A DNA stretch of 64,000 bases, taken from positions 4,670,862-4,734,861 of the forward strand of contig NZ_JACMIA010000001.1 of the NCBI RefSeq assembly GCF_014252955.1, read 5' to 3'. The DNA comes from Stappia sp. 28M-7. GTDB lineage: Bacteria; Pseudomonadota; Alphaproteobacteria; Rhizobiales; Stappiaceae. Position numbers and translations under genes: made by a program. Positions within the stretch are counted from its first letter, which is position 1. Each line of letters begins with the position of its first letter. Below are positions 20,305-29,611 of the stretch, piece after piece. The notes beneath the pieces are model-generated. The model saw nothing but the letters and a program-made list of their open reading frames with translations, was not told the origin of the DNA and made no database searches.

Positions 20305-20320
20305 TTAACCATCTGTTAAC
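20305..20320. promoter_or_regulatory. CtrA-binding box in the origin region
   Basis: TTAA (20305-20308), 7-bp spacer CCATCTG, TTAAC (20316-20320): an exact match to the alphaproteobacterial CtrA consensus TTAA-N7-TTAAC. In Caulobacter, CtrA bound at such boxes blocks origin firing in swarmer cells. Confidence 0.75.
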
Positions 20321-20526
20321 CTTTAAGGCACGGTCGAACAATCTGGGGACGGGCGAAGAACAATCCGGTTTTCCCCGTTATCGGCGATCCTTCCGTCTCC
20401 GGCTCTTGCCCGCCTGTGCAGTGTTGATTGTTTTCGCGCTTCGGGCATGGTTTTGCGGGTCCGGCCTCGAAAGGGCCTGTTTGACCACACTAACCAGCAC
20501 AAACGCCGCGGGCAGGGGATAACAGC

Positions 20527-21378
20527 TTGGGTAAGACTCGTAACTTCTTCCACCTGCACATGGTTTCGGACTCCACCGGTGAAACTTTGATGACGGTGGC
20601 ACGCGCCGCGACGGCCCAGTACGAGGACGTGCAGGCGATCGAGCATGTCTATCCGCTGGTGCGTTCGACGCGGCAGCTCGACCATGCGCTCGACGAGATC
20701 GAGCATGCGCCGGGCATCGTCCTCTACACGCTGGTCGACCCGGAGCTGGCCGGCCGGCTGGAGCAGGCGGCGCGGGCTGCCGGCGTTCCTTGCGTCAACA
20801 TCCTCTCGCCGGTCTTCGCGGTCTTCCAGTCCTATCTCAATGTCCGCCTGACCGGCCGTATCGGTGGCCAGCACGCGCTCGATGCCGACTACTTCCATCG
20901 CATCGAGGCGCTCAATTTCACCATGCTGCATGACGATGGGCAGATCCCGGACAATCTCGACGAGGCGGATGTGGTGCTTCTGGGCGTCAGCCGCACCTCG
21001 AAAACGCCGACCTGCATCTACCTGGCCAATCGCGGCATCAAGGCGGCGAACATTCCCATCGTTCCGGACATCCCCCTGCCCCGCCAACTCGGCGAGCTGC
21101 GCCGGGCGATGGTGGTTGCCGTGGTCGCCTCGGTGGAGCGCATCCAGCAGGTGCGGCAGAACCGCATTCTCACGCTGAATGCGGGCGGCTTCGAGAACGA
21201 GACCTATGTCGACCGCCGGGTGATCGCCCGCGAGATCGCGGTAACACGCAAGATCTGCGCCGAGCACGGCTGGCCCCTGATCGATGTCACCCGCCGCTCC
21301 ATCGAGGAAACCGCCGCGGAAATCATGAGCTTGTACCGGGCTCACAAGAGCACTCTGGCAAACGGCGGCGTGGCCTGA
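20527..21378 (+). CDS. pyruvate,phosphate dikinase / PEP synthase regulatory kinase-phosphorylase (DUF299)
   Basis: Bifunctional serine/threonine kinase and Pi-dependent pyrophosphorylase that switches pyruvate,phosphate dikinase or PEP synthase on and off. It has 283 residues with FFHLHMVSDSTGET at 7-20 and the nucleotide-binding GVSRTSKT at 153-160, then PIVPDIPLP and TRRSIEETAAEI. The start codon is TTG at 20527, supported by AGGGG about 8 bp upstream and by the family N-terminus beginning before FHLHLVSD. It is the first gene of a string with maf, aroE, coaE. The homologue flanking the Caulobacter origin is of this family. Confidence 0.93.
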   Translation: MGKTRNFFHLHMVSDSTGETLMTVARAATAQYEDVQAIEHVYPLVRSTRQLDHALDEIEHAPGIVLYTLVDPELAGRLEQAARAAGVPCVNILSPVFAVFQSYLNVRLTGRIGGQHALDADYFHRIEALNFTMLHDDGQIPDNLDEADVVLLGVSRTSKTPTCIYLANRGIKAANIPIVPDIPLPRQLGELRRAMVVAVVASVERIQQVRQNRILTLNAGGFENETYVDRRVIAREIAVTRKICAEHGWPLIDVTRRSIEETAAEIMSLYRAHKSTLANGGVA

Positions 21379-21418
21379 TATCGCCTGAAGCGGCCTTCAA
21401 CAGCTTGCGGATGGGTTC

Positions 21419-22015
21419 ATGACCGACATCATTCTCGCCAGCGGCAGCCGGATCAGGGCCGAGCTGCTCGCCAATGCCGGCCTTGCCTTCCGGGTCGACC
21501 CGGCACAGGTGGACGAGCGCGCCGTCGAGGCGCCGCTGCTGGAGGCCGGCTTTCCTCCAGAGGACATCGCCCGGGTTCTGGCCGAGGCCAAGGCACAGGA
21601 AACGAGCGCCCGCAATCCCGGGGCGCTGGTCATCGGCGCCGACCAGGTGCTCGAGTTCGACGGCCGCCGCCTGACCAAGCCCGAGGATATGGAGGCCGCC
21701 CGCCGTCAGCTTCTCGCCATGTCCGGCAAGCGCCATCAGCTGCATTCCTCGGCCGCGATCGCCCTCAACGGCGAGACCGTGTGGTGCGGTACCGCGACCG
21801 TGCACATGAAGATGTGGCCTTTCGGCCCGGAATTCGTCGGCCGTTATCTCGCCGCCACCGGCGATGTCGTCCTGTCGAGCGTCGGCGCCTATCAGCTCGA
21901 GGGCCGCGGCGTGCAGCTCTTCGAGGCCATCGAGGGCGACTATTTCACCGTGCTCGGTCTTCCGCTTCTGCCGCTGTTGAAGCAGCTGCGCGAGATGGGA
22001 GCAGTCGAGACATGA
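21419..22015 (+). CDS. maf: Maf-family nucleoside triphosphate pyrophosphatase
   Basis: Maf proteins hydrolyse non-canonical or selected NTPs to NMPs and are linked to septum arrest. The 198-residue protein has the N-terminal [13 protein letters not shown] substrate loop, [16 protein letters not shown] near 73-88, and [21 protein letters not shown] near the C-terminus. Its TGA overlaps the aroE ATG (ATGA at 22012-22015), so translation is coupled. maf next to aroE and coaE beside the origin is a recurrent alphaproteobacterial order. Confidence 0.92.
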   Translation: MTDIILASGSRIRAELLANAGLAFRVDPAQVDERAVEAPLLEAGFPPEDIARVLAEAKAQETSARNPGALVIGADQVLEFDGRRLTKPEDMEAARRQLLAMSGKRHQLHSSAAIALNGETVWCGTATVHMKMWPFGPEFVGRYLAATGDVVLSSVGAYQLEGRGVQLFEAIEGDYFTVLGLPLLPLLKQLREMGAVET

Positions 22016-22851
22016 CGCGGCGTGCCGCGATCACCGGCTATCCCGTCAGCCATTCCCGCTCGCCGTTGATCCACAACCACTGGCTCGCCCTTCACGGCAT
22101 CGATGGTACCTACGAGCGCATCGCCGTGGCGCCGGACGAAGCCCATTGCTTCTACGAGTCTCTTGGCGACCAGGGTCTCGTCGGCTGCAACGTGACGGTG
22201 CCCAACAAGGAGGCGGCTGCCGAGGTCTGCGCGACCCTCGACGAGGCGGCCCGCGCGATGGGCGCGGTCAACCTGTTGTGGGTGGGGGGCGACGGCCGTG
22301 TGCACGGTGCCAACACCGACGGCCTCGGCTTTCTCGGCAATCTCGACCAGATGGCGCCCGGTTGGGACGAGGGCCTGCGCGAGGCGGTGGTCCTGGGCGC
22401 CGGAGGGGCGGCCCGTGCCATTGTCTGGGCCTTGCTATCGCGCGGTGTGAAAACCGTGACAATCGTCAATCGCACAAGGTCGAAAGCCGAAGAACTCTGC
22501 GCCCGTTTCGGGTCCGACTCGAAGGCTGCCGACTGGGGAGAACTCACCAGTCTTCTGGGGAGCGCCGGGTTGCTCGTCAACACGACCTCGCTCGGCATGC
22601 AGGGCCAGCCGCCGCTGGAGATCGACCTCTCCACGCTTCCCGTCTCCGCGCTGGTGACGGATGCGGTCTATGCGCCGCTGGAAACGCCGCTGCTTGCGGC
22701 GGCACGGGCCAGGGGCAACCCGGTGGTCGACGGGCTCGGCATGTTGCTGCACCAGGCGGTGCCTTCCTTCGAACGCTGGTTCGGTGTGCGCCCGCAGGTG
22801 ACCGACGAGCTGCGCGCCCTTCTGCTCGCGGATCTGGGAGTGGCTGCGTGA
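22012..22851 (+). CDS. aroE: shikimate dehydrogenase AroE
   Basis: Reduces 3-dehydroshikimate to shikimate with NADPH in aromatic amino acid synthesis. 279 residues: shikimate-binding [10 protein letters not shown] at 14-23, NVTVPNK at 60-66 with the catalytic Lys66, NTDG near 100, NADP loop [20 protein letters not shown] (NADP-type recognition) and a C-terminal GLGMLLHQA. The ATG overlaps the maf stop, and the aroE stop overlaps the coaE GTG start. Confidence 0.95.
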   Translation: MTRRAAITGYPVSHSRSPLIHNHWLALHGIDGTYERIAVAPDEAHCFYESLGDQGLVGCNVTVPNKEAAAEVCATLDEAARAMGAVNLLWVGGDGRVHGANTDGLGFLGNLDQMAPGWDEGLREAVVLGAGGAARAIVWALLSRGVKTVTIVNRTRSKAEELCARFGSDSKAADWGELTSLLGSAGLLVNTTSLGMQGQPPLEIDLSTLPVSALVTDAVYAPLETPLLAAARARGNPVVDGLGMLLHQAVPSFERWFGVRPQVTDELRALLLADLGVAA

Positions 22852-23435
22852 TCGTCCTCGGCCTCACCGGCTCCATCGGCATGGGCAAGAGCACGACGGC
22901 GCGCATGTTCGCCGAGGCCGGTGCCGCGGTCTACGACGCGGATGCGGCCGTACATCGGCTCTATTCCGGCAAGGCGGCGCCGCTGATCGAGGCCGGGTTT
23001 CCCGGCACCGTCGTGGACGGCACCGTCGACCGTGTCCGGCTCGGCGAACGGGTGATCGGCAAGCCGGACGAGATGAAGCGGCTGGAGGCGATCGTGCACC
23101 CGCTGGTGCGCGAGGCGGAAAACGCCTTTCTTCAGGATGCCGCGCGCCGGGGCTGCCGTGTCGCCGTACTCGACATTCCGCTGCTGTTCGAGACGGGCGG
23201 CGAGCGCCGCGTGCGGGCCGCCGTCGTCGTCACCGCCTCGGCCGAGGTCCAGCGCGAGCGGGTGCTCGCCCGCCCCGGCATGAGCGAGGCGCGCCTCGAA
23301 GGCATCCTCGCCAAGCAGATGCCGGACGCGGAAAAGCGTCGCCGGGCTCATTTCCTCATCGATACGGGTAAGGGGCTGGAGCCCGCGCGCCGCGCGGTCG
23401 GCGCGGTCCTGCGGGCCGTCGCCGCCCTTGCCTGA
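22848..23435 (+). CDS. coaE: dephospho-CoA kinase CoaE
   Basis: Phosphorylates dephospho-CoA, the last step of coenzyme A synthesis. 195 residues from a GTG start at 22848, which overlaps the aroE TGA as GTGA. P-loop [12 protein letters not shown] at 5-16, [16 protein letters not shown] and [13 protein letters not shown] are family motifs. The GTG is fixed by the overlap and by the P-loop position five residues in. Confidence 0.94.
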   Translation: MIVLGLTGSIGMGKSTTARMFAEAGAAVYDADAAVHRLYSGKAAPLIEAGFPGTVVDGTVDRVRLGERVIGKPDEMKRLEAIVHPLVREAENAFLQDAARRGCRVAVLDIPLLFETGGERRVRAAVVVTASAEVQRERVLARPGMSEARLEGILAKQMPDAEKRRRAHFLIDTGKGLEPARRAVGAVLRAVAALA

Positions 23436-23610
23436 GGAAAAGCGCGCGCACAAACCGCGCAAAAGCGGTTGATCAACCAGGTACCAGCTGGGGAAAACCG
23501 GTGGGTGACGGCATGTCGCCATGCGCCTTGCTGTCGCGGCCGGGCCTGATCTGAGACACTGATATCGGCCGCCTTGTGGGCCGGCCGGCACGAAAACGGG
23601 GACCTCGACC

Positions 23611-24315
23611 TTGCGGGAAATCGCCTTCGATACGGAAACTACCGGCCTTGATCCCAGGAACGGCGACCGCCTTGTGGAAATCGGCGGCGTCGAGCTGATC
23701 AACCACGTGCCGACGGGCCGCACCTATCACGTCTACATCAATCCCGAGCGCGACGTGCCGCTGGAGGCGTTCAACGTGCACGGGCTGTCGACGGAGTTTC
23801 TGGCCGACAAGCCGAAATTCGCCGAAGTCGCGCAGGAGTTCCTGGATTTCGTCGGCGACGCGGTGCTGGTGATCCACAACGCCTCGTTCGACATGGGCTT
23901 CATCAACATGGAGCTGTCGCGCGTCGGCATGGGGCCGATCCCGCCCGCGCAGGTGCTCGACACACTGGCGATTGCCCGGCGCAAGCATCCCGGCTCGCCG
24001 GCCTCGCTGGATGCGCTGTGCTCGCGCTACGGCATCGACAATTCGCGCCGGACCAAGCACGGCGCGTTGCTCGACTCCGAGATCCTGGCAGAGGTCTATA
24101 TCGAGCTGATCGGCGGCAAGCAGGCGGGCCTTGCCTTCAGCGCCGAGGAGGAAACGCGCACGGACACCATCGTCCATGAGCGCACGCGCGCCCAGCCGCG
24201 CCCCGTGCCGCTCGCGCCGCGCCTCACGGCGGCCGAGATCGAGGCCCATGCCGGCTTCATCTCGGGCATGGGCGACAAGGCCCTGTGGAAACGTTACGAG
24301 CCCGGCGAGGCCTGA
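23611..24315 (+). CDS. dnaQ: DNA polymerase III epsilon subunit (DnaQ proofreading exonuclease)
   Basis: 3'-5' exonuclease that proofreads for the replicative polymerase. 234 residues from a TTG start at 23611 preceded by ACGGGGACC. Exo I motif FDTETTG at 6-12, Exo II HNASFDMGFIN near 90-100, and Exo III TKHGALLDSEILAEVY. Past the catalytic domain is a clamp/alpha-binding tail rich in Pro/Arg ending in WKRYEPGEA, usual for rhizobial DnaQ. It follows coaE by 175 bp. secB, which often follows in related genomes, is absent. Confidence 0.94.
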   Translation: MREIAFDTETTGLDPRNGDRLVEIGGVELINHVPTGRTYHVYINPERDVPLEAFNVHGLSTEFLADKPKFAEVAQEFLDFVGDAVLVIHNASFDMGFINMELSRVGMGPIPPAQVLDTLAIARRKHPGSPASLDALCSRYGIDNSRRTKHGALLDSEILAEVYIELIGGKQAGLAFSAEEETRTDTIVHERTRAQPRPVPLAPRLTAAEIEAHAGFISGMGDKALWKRYEPGEA

Positions 24316-24340
24316 AGACGGCGCATCAAAAGGACGGGCA

Positions 24341-24360
24341 GGGACGGGTTCCCCCGTCCC
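24341..24360. terminator. hairpin between convergent dnaQ and hydroxyacid dehydrogenase genes
   Basis: GGGACGGG (24341-24348) and CCCGTCCC (24353-24360) form a perfect 8-bp stem with a 4-nt loop. No clear U-run, but placement 26 bp past dnaQ and 6 bp before the facing stop codon suits a shared terminator. Confidence 0.55.
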
Positions 24361-24366
24361 TCATCC

Positions 24367-25353
24367 TCACAGCATGGACGGCAGGACGCGATCCGGCGGA
24401 CGGTGGCCGTCCATGAAGGTCTTGATGTTGATGATGACCTTCTCGCCCATGTCGACGCGGCCCTCGACCGTCGCCGATCCCATATGCGGCAGCAGCACCA
24501 CCTTGTTGGAGGCGACCAGCTTCGGGTTAACCGCGGGCTCGTGCTCGAACACGTCGAGACCGGCACCGGCGAGCTGGCCGGCATCGAGTTGACGGATGAG
24601 GGCGGCCTCGTCGATCACCTCGCCGCGCGCGGTGTTGACGATATAGGCTTCCGGCTTCATCAGCTTCAGCCTGCGGGCCGACAGCAGGTGATAGGTCGCC
24701 GGGGTATGCGGGCAGTGGATGGACACGACGTCCATGCGCGCCAGCATCTGGTCGAGGCTTTCCCAGTAGGTCGCCTCGAGCGACTCCTCCACCGCTTCGG
24801 AGACCCTCCGGCGGTTGTGGTAGTGGATCGACATGCCGAAGGCCTTGGCGCGCCGGGCCACGGCCTGGCCGATGCGGCCCATGCCGATGATGCCGAGTCG
24901 CTTGCCCCAGATCCGCCGGCCGAGCATCCAGGTCGGCGACCAGCCGCTCCACTCGCCATGCTCCAGCACCTTGATGCCTTCGGCGATGCGGCGCGGCACG
25001 CCGAGCATCAGCGCCATGGTCATGTCGGCCGTGTCCTCGGTCAGGACGCCCGGCGTGTTGGTGACCGTGATGCCGCGATTGTTGGCGGTGATGACGTCGA
25101 TATTGTCGACGCCATTGCCGAAATTGGCGATCAGCTTGAGATTGGGGCCGGCCTGGGACAGGACGGCGGAGTCGATGCGGTCGGTGACCGTCGGCACCAC
25201 CACGTCGGCGGTCTTCACCGCCTCGACCAGCTCGGCCTGGCTCAGCGGCCTGTCGGCTTCGTTGAGGCGCGTCTCGAACAGCTCGCGCATCCGCGTCTCG
25301 ACGACGTCGGGCAGTTTGCGTGTCACGACGACCAGTGGCTTCTTCCTGGGCAT
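24367..25353 (-). CDS. D-isomer-specific 2-hydroxyacid dehydrogenase (glyoxylate/hydroxypyruvate reductase-like)
   Basis: NAD(P)H-dependent reductase of 328 residues that interconverts 2-keto acids and D-2-hydroxyacids; glyoxylate reductase is the likeliest assignment. The Rossmann motif GMGRIGQAVARRA is followed by HYHNRRR, whose Arg run suggests NADPH. Catalytic residues are visible in NTARGEVID (Arg), DVFEHEP (Glu) and LPHMGSAT (His). The N-terminus MPRKKPLVVVTRKLPD matches the glyoxylate reductase branch. It stands alone, convergent with dnaQ. Confidence 0.9.
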   Translation of the reverse strand: MPRKKPLVVVTRKLPDVVETRMRELFETRLNEADRPLSQAELVEAVKTADVVVPTVTDRIDSAVLSQAGPNLKLIANFGNGVDNIDVITANNRGITVTNTPGVLTEDTADMTMALMLGVPRRIAEGIKVLEHGEWSGWSPTWMLGRRIWGKRLGIIGMGRIGQAVARRAKAFGMSIHYHNRRRVSEAVEESLEATYWESLDQMLARMDVVSIHCPHTPATYHLLSARRLKLMKPEAYIVNTARGEVIDEAALIRQLDAGQLAGAGLDVFEHEPAVNPKLVASNKVVLLPHMGSATVEGRVDMGEKVIINIKTFMDGHRPPDRVLPSML

Positions 25354-25615
25354 GCTCCTCGCCTTTTCGCGCTCTGTTGAGGGCTCCTTAACCCTACCTG
25401 TCCGAAATTGCGTCGTCGTCGCCGCAGCGGCCGGGCCGACGCTTCAGTTCTCATTACCAGATGGTCCGGTCAAAACAAGGGACCGGAGTGCGCGATGGCG
25501 CCGGATGGCGGGCTCAATGCGGCCCTGCCTTGAAAATGTGCGATTCTCGGTCTTTCGCTGAACCCGCCGCGCGGGCAGCGGCGATACGGATGTCGAGGGA
25601 AAGGACAGGAACCCC

Positions 25616-26245
25616 ATGCGAGGACTGGCAAGGCGGTGCAGCGATCACGACAGGCAGCTGGCGGACGACGCCGGCCGGTCGCACGCGCGCCCTGCGCCGC
25701 CCCGCATCCGCAGACCTCTCGCCCGCGTCCTTGCCGCAGCAAGCCTCTGCCTGCTCCTGCTGCTGCAGGTGCTCGCCGGACCCGGTGCAGCCCTTGCCCA
25801 GAGCACCACAAAGGGCCCGAGCGGCTTCCCCGTGCCCCGTTTCGTCAGCCTCAAGTCCGAGCGCGTCAATGTCCGCGTCGGCCCCACGCTGGAGCACCGC
25901 ATCGGCTGGACTTATGTCCGCGCCGGCCTGCCGGTCGAGATCGTCCAGGAATTCGAGAACTGGCGCCGTATCCGCGACTGGCAGGGCGAGGAGGGCTGGG
26001 TGTTCCATTCGCTGCTCAGCGGCCGCCGCACGGCGCTGGTGACCCCCTGGGAACAGTCCGGCACCACGCCGCTGCGTGCCGAGCCGCGCTCCGATGCCCG
26101 CCTCGTCGCCGAGCTGGGGCCGAACGTTTTGGCCAATGTCGGCAGCTGCCGTGAGGGCTGGTGCCGGATCAGCGGCGAGAAGTTCGCCGGCTGGATCGAC
26201 CAGACGCGCCTGTTCGGCGTCTATCCGGACGAAACGTTCGAATAA
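25616..26245 (+). CDS. secreted SH3-domain protein (two bacterial SH3 repeats)
   Basis: Exported protein of 209 residues. A basic N-terminus and a hydrophobic run (about 38-60, LARVLAAASLCLLLLLQVLAG) ending at a LAQ cleavage site indicate Sec export. Two SH3-like repeats follow: SLKSERVNVRVGPTLEHRIGW...GEEGWVFHSLLSGRR at about 78-138 and a second with TTPLRAEPRSDARLVAELG...REGWCRISGEKFAGWIDQTRLFGVYP at about 149-204. Such proteins (DUF1058-type) may bind peptidoglycan; no enzyme domain is visible. AAAGGACAGGA precedes ATG at 25616. Confidence 0.88.
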   Translation: MRGLARRCSDHDRQLADDAGRSHARPAPPRIRRPLARVLAAASLCLLLLLQVLAGPGAALAQSTTKGPSGFPVPRFVSLKSERVNVRVGPTLEHRIGWTYVRAGLPVEIVQEFENWRRIRDWQGEEGWVFHSLLSGRRTALVTPWEQSGTTPLRAEPRSDARLVAELGPNVLANVGSCREGWCRISGEKFAGWIDQTRLFGVYPDETFE

Positions 26246-26278
26246 GCTGACTTTCTGCAAGATACTGAAATACAAAGA

Positions 26279-26314
26279 AAAACGGCGACCACGCTTTTGC
26301 GAGGCCGCCGTTTT
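26279..26314. terminator. bidirectional terminator between the SH3 gene and fabI
   Basis: AAAACGGCG (26279-26287) pairs with CGCCGTTTT (26306-26314) in a perfect 9-bp stem whose A- and T-rich bases give a U-tract on either strand. It lies between two convergent genes. Confidence 0.75.
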
Positions 26315-26344
26315 CGTTTCCTTGTTCCGACGCGAAAGCCGGTT

Positions 26345-27181
26345 TCAGACTTCCTCGATCTGGCGTGCGGCCTGGGCTTCGGCTTCCTGCGTCTTCAGCG
26401 CGTCGAGCCGGGGCATCGACACGGTGTTGTAGCCGCTGTCGACGAAATGCACCTCGCCGGTGACACCGGACGACAGGTCCGACAGCAGGTAGAGCGCGGA
26501 GCCGCCGACCTCGTCGATGGTCACGGTGCGGCCGAGCGGCGAGTGCTGCTTCTGATAGTTGAACATCACCCGCGCGTCGGAGACGCCGGACCCGGCCAGC
26601 GTGCGCACCGGGCCGGCGGAGATCGCGTTCACGCGAACGTTCTGCAGGCCGTAATCCATGGCGAGATAGCGCACGGAGGACTCAAGCGCCGCCTTGGCCA
26701 CGCCCATGACGTTGTAGTTCGGCATCACCTTGGTCGAGCCGCCATAGGTCAGCGTCACGATCGAGCCGCCGTTCGGCATCAGCTCGGCCGCCCGCTTGGC
26801 GATCTCCGTGAAGGAGAAGCACGAGATCAGCATCGTGCGGGTGAAGTTCTCCCGCGTCGTGTCGGCATAGCGACCGCGCAGCTCCGACTTGTCGGAAAAG
26901 GCGATGGCATGGACGAGAAAGTCGATGCTGCCCCACTCGGCCTTCAGCGTCTCGAACACCTGGTCGACGGTCGCGATGTCCTCGACGTCGCAGGGGATCA
27001 GCAGATTGGCCCCGACGCTGTCGGCCAGCGGCCGCACGCGGCGGCCGAAAGCCTCGCCCTGATATGTGAAGGCGAGCTCCGCCCCCTGTGCCGCGAGCGC
27101 TTTGGCGATCCCCCACGCGATGGAGTGATCGTTCGCGACGCCCATGACCAGACCGCGCTTGCCCTTCATAAGCCCGCTCAT
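26345..27181 (-). CDS. fabI: enoyl-[acyl-carrier-protein] reductase FabI
   Basis: NADH-dependent reductase completing each fatty-acid elongation cycle; the triclosan target. From ATG at 27181 (AAGGAG 7 bp upstream) it has 278 residues. GVANDHSIAWGIA at 14-26 binds NADH; Tyr146, Tyr156 and Lys163 (NYNVMGVAK) form the catalytic Y-x6-K. GPVRTLAGSG and a 'GSALYLLSDLSSGVTGE' block follow. Order fabA-fabB-fabI on one strand is a recognised alphaproteobacterial operon. Confidence 0.95.
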   Translation of the reverse strand: MSGLMKGKRGLVMGVANDHSIAWGIAKALAAQGAELAFTYQGEAFGRRVRPLADSVGANLLIPCDVEDIATVDQVFETLKAEWGSIDFLVHAIAFSDKSELRGRYADTTRENFTRTMLISCFSFTEIAKRAAELMPNGGSIVTLTYGGSTKVMPNYNVMGVAKAALESSVRYLAMDYGLQNVRVNAISAGPVRTLAGSGVSDARVMFNYQKQHSPLGRTVTIDEVGGSALYLLSDLSSGVTGEVHFVDSGYNTVSMPRLDALKTQEAEAQAARQIEEV

Positions 27182-27267
27182 TCCCAACTCCTTCAGAGAA
27201 GCGGACGGGGCCTTGCCCCGCTCCGCCCGGTCCAGCCGTTGCCGGCCGGATGTGATTTGCGTGAAGA

Positions 27268-28485
27268 TCAGCCGTTGTAGCGGCGGAAGACGAGCGTGGC
27301 GTTGGTGCCGCCGAAGCCGAAGCCGTTGGACATGATGGTGTTCAGGCCCGCATTGTCGATGCGCTCACGCACGATCGGCACGTCGGCGAAGATCGGGTCG
27401 AGCTCCTCGATATGGGCCGACGGCGCGATGAAGTCGTTCTGCATCATCAGCAGCGAGTAGATCGCCTCATGCACGCCGGCCGCGCCCAGCGAGTGGCCGG
27501 AGATCGCCTTGGTGGCCGAGATCCGCGGCAGGTCCTTGCCGAACACGCTGCGCATCGCCTCCACCTCGCGCTCGTCGCCCACCGGCGTCGAGGTCGCATG
27601 CGGATTGATGTAGTCGATCGGCTCGCCGACATTGGCCATGGCCAGCTTCATGCAACGGGCAGCGCCCTCGCCCGAGGGGGCGACCATGTCGTAGCCGTCG
27701 GAGGTCGCGCCATAGCCGACGATCTCGGCATAGATGGTCGCGCCGCGCGCCTTGGCATGCTCCAGCTCCTCGAGCACCAGCACGCCGCCGCCGCCGGCGA
27801 TCACGAACCCGTCGCGGTTCTTGTCGAACGGGCGGGACGCGTTGTAGGCGCTGTCGTTGTACTTGCTCGACATGGCGCCCATGGCGTCGAACAGGTTCGA
27901 CATGGTCCAGTCGAGATCCTCGCCGCCGCCGGCGAAGACGATGTCCTGCTTGCCCCACTGGATCAGCTCGGCGGCATTGCCGATGCAGATGTTGGTGGTC
28001 GCGCAGGCCGCGGAGATCGAATAGTTGACGCCGTGGATCTTGAACGGGGTCGCCAGCGTCGCCGAGGTGGTCGAGCTCATCGCCTTGGGAACGGCGGTCG
28101 GTCCGATGCGGCGCGGGCCCTTGTCGCGGGTGATGTCGGCCGCTTCGACGATGGTGCGCGTCGACGGGCCGCCGGAGCCCATGATGATGCCGGTGCGCTC
28201 ATTGCTGATGTCGCTCTCTTCGAGACCGGCATCGGCGATCGCCTGCTGCATCGACATGTAGGTCCAGGCCGCGCCCGGTCCCATGAAGCGGGTCGTACGG
28301 CGGTCGAGCACCTCGAACGGGTCGACGGTCGGGGCGCCATGGACCTGGCAGCGGAAGCCGAGCCGCGCATAGTCCTCGGCCGGAACGATGCCGGACTTGC
28401 CTTCGCGCAGGCTCGCCGTCACTTCCTGGGTGGTGCCGCCCAGCGACGACACGATTCCCATTCCGGTTATCACCACCCGCCTCAT
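27268..28485 (-). CDS. fabB: 3-oxoacyl-[acyl-carrier-protein] synthase I FabB
   Basis: Condensing enzyme needed to elongate unsaturated acyl-ACP. 405 residues with catalytic Cys161 (SAACATT), His296 (NPHATST) and His331 ([10 protein letters not shown]), plus Lys326. The gatekeeper and [10 protein letters not shown]-terminal motifs are intact. It lies between fabA (190 bp upstream) and fabI (86 bp downstream), giving the unsaturated fatty acid pathway branch point. Confidence 0.96.
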   Translation of the reverse strand: MRRVVITGMGIVSSLGGTTQEVTASLREGKSGIVPAEDYARLGFRCQVHGAPTVDPFEVLDRRTTRFMGPGAAWTYMSMQQAIADAGLEESDISNERTGIIMGSGGPSTRTIVEAADITRDKGPRRIGPTAVPKAMSSTTSATLATPFKIHGVNYSISAACATTNICIGNAAELIQWGKQDIVFAGGGEDLDWTMSNLFDAMGAMSSKYNDSAYNASRPFDKNRDGFVIAGGGGVLVLEELEHAKARGATIYAEIVGYGATSDGYDMVAPSGEGAARCMKLAMANVGEPIDYINPHATSTPVGDEREVEAMRSVFGKDLPRISATKAISGHSLGAAGVHEAIYSLLMMQNDFIAPSAHIEELDPIFADVPIVRERIDNAGLNTIMSNGFGFGGTNATLVFRRYNG

Positions 28486-28674
28486 CGCGGTCTCCCATGC
28501 TGTCTTTCGGATCCGGTCGCAGAAGCCGGTCCGGTATCATTCGAAATGTCGACCCTCGGCGCGGTCTCGCCATGCAGCAGTGCTGTCCGGGGGGCGCCTG
28601 GCCGTTTGCGCGGCCGGGCATGCCTTCACCAGATAGGCGCTGCCGCGCCGGCGATCAATCGTCCGCGTCGGGTC

Positions 28675-29178
28675 TCACTCGGCCTTGAACAGGCCGACCT
28701 TCAGGTCCTTGGCCTGATAGATCGTCTCGCCGTCCGCCTTCAGCCAGCCGTCGGCGATGCCGAGCACGAGGCGGCCGCGCCGCACGCGCTTCAGGTCGAC
28801 GCCGTACTCGACCAGCTTGGTTTCCGGAGTGACCATCTTGGAGAACTTGATCTCGCCGGTGGAAATCGCGCGTCCGCGGCCCGGCTCGCCGAGCCAGCCG
28901 AGGAAGAAGCCGGTCATCTGCCACAGCGCATCGAGCCCGAGGCAGCCCGGCATGACCGGGTCGCCATGGAAATGGCAGGGGAAGAACCAGAGGTCGTCGC
29001 GGATGTCGAGCTCGGCGCGGACCTGGCCCTGGCCGTGTTCGCCGCCATCCTCGGAGATCGAGGTGATGCGGTTGAACATCAGCATGGGCGGAAGCGGCAG
29101 CTGCGCATTTCCGGGGCCAAACAGCTCGCCGCGTCCGCAGGCAAGCAATTCATCGTAGGAGTAGCTCGATTGCCGCAC
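28675..29178 (-). CDS. fabA: 3-hydroxydecanoyl-ACP dehydratase/isomerase FabA
   Basis: Introduces the double bond in anaerobic unsaturated fatty acid synthesis. I take GTG at 29178 as start, giving 167 residues (E. coli 172); in-frame residues above it do not match the family. The motifs [15 protein letters not shown] at 7-21, [20 protein letters not shown] at 68-87 with His69 and Asp83 as the catalytic pair, and the conserved end DLKVGLF are present. GGGAAGAAC precedes the GTG. First gene of the fabA-fabB-fabI run. Confidence 0.93.
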   Translation of the reverse strand: MRQSSYSYDELLACGRGELFGPGNAQLPLPPMLMFNRITSISEDGGEHGQGQVRAELDIRDDLWFFPCHFHGDPVMPGCLGLDALWQMTGFFLGWLGEPGRGRAISTGEIKFSKMVTPETKLVEYGVDLKRVRRGRLVLGIADGWLKADGETIYQAKDLKVGLFKAE

Positions 29179-29611
29179 GTTCTTCCCATTCCCGCAGGTT
29201 GATCGGTTGTCCCGTATGCGCAAGGTGGCCGCCATTGGCCGTCCTCGGACCGGGATCTGGTTCTGCCGCGCTTACTAACATAGCACCTTGCGCTCCGGAA
29301 ACCCGTGAAGTGGCTTCCGGAATGAGCTTTTTCGCACTCCTTTAGGTCGACTTGCCACATTTTCTGCCCTAAGCGACCGTTCGGGCCGTCATTTTGACCC
29401 TTTTTCTGGCCACCTTGGCTGCGGCGGACAGGGCGAAGCTTGCAAATCGGGCGCGATCCGTGGCAGAAAACTGCCATGGAACTTGCGTGCCGGTGGGGGC
29501 AGTCCCCACATGAATGGCAGGCAAGGTCCCCGGCAGGGACGCCGATGACGACCGAAAACCGGTTCCCCGGCGAGCCGGGATGCAACGAGAACGGAAAGCG
29601 AGCGGGAAGAC
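29179..29611. other. divergent intergenic region between fabA and irr
   Basis: About 430 bp holding the promoters of fabA (leftward) and irr (rightward). It contains the inverted repeat TCCGGAA (29294-29300) / TTCCGGA (29315-29321). I saw no Irr-type ICE element and no reliable -35/-10 pair. Confidence 0.4.

Larger units (their letters stand above)
20099..20526. other. putative chromosomal replication origin (oriC) between hemE and the PPDK-regulator gene
   Basis: A 428-bp gene-free gap between divergent hemE and the DUF299 gene. In Caulobacter crescentus the origin lies between hemE and an RP001/DUF299 homologue, and the Sinorhizobium origin is also at hemE. Seen here: an AT-rich stretch at 20110-20160; a GACAACCG/CGGTTGTC inverted repeat at 20163-20185; a perfect CtrA box at 20305-20320. 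No perfect DnaA box (TTATCCACA) was found; near-matches include TTATCCCCT (minus strand, 20513-20521) and GGCTCCACA (20191-20199). Location and the CtrA box are the main support. Confidence 0.65.

Noticed and set aside
20161..20526. Exact DnaA boxes in the origin gap
   Set aside because: No TTATCCACA or single-mismatch copy could be found by eye; only weak 7-of-9 matches.
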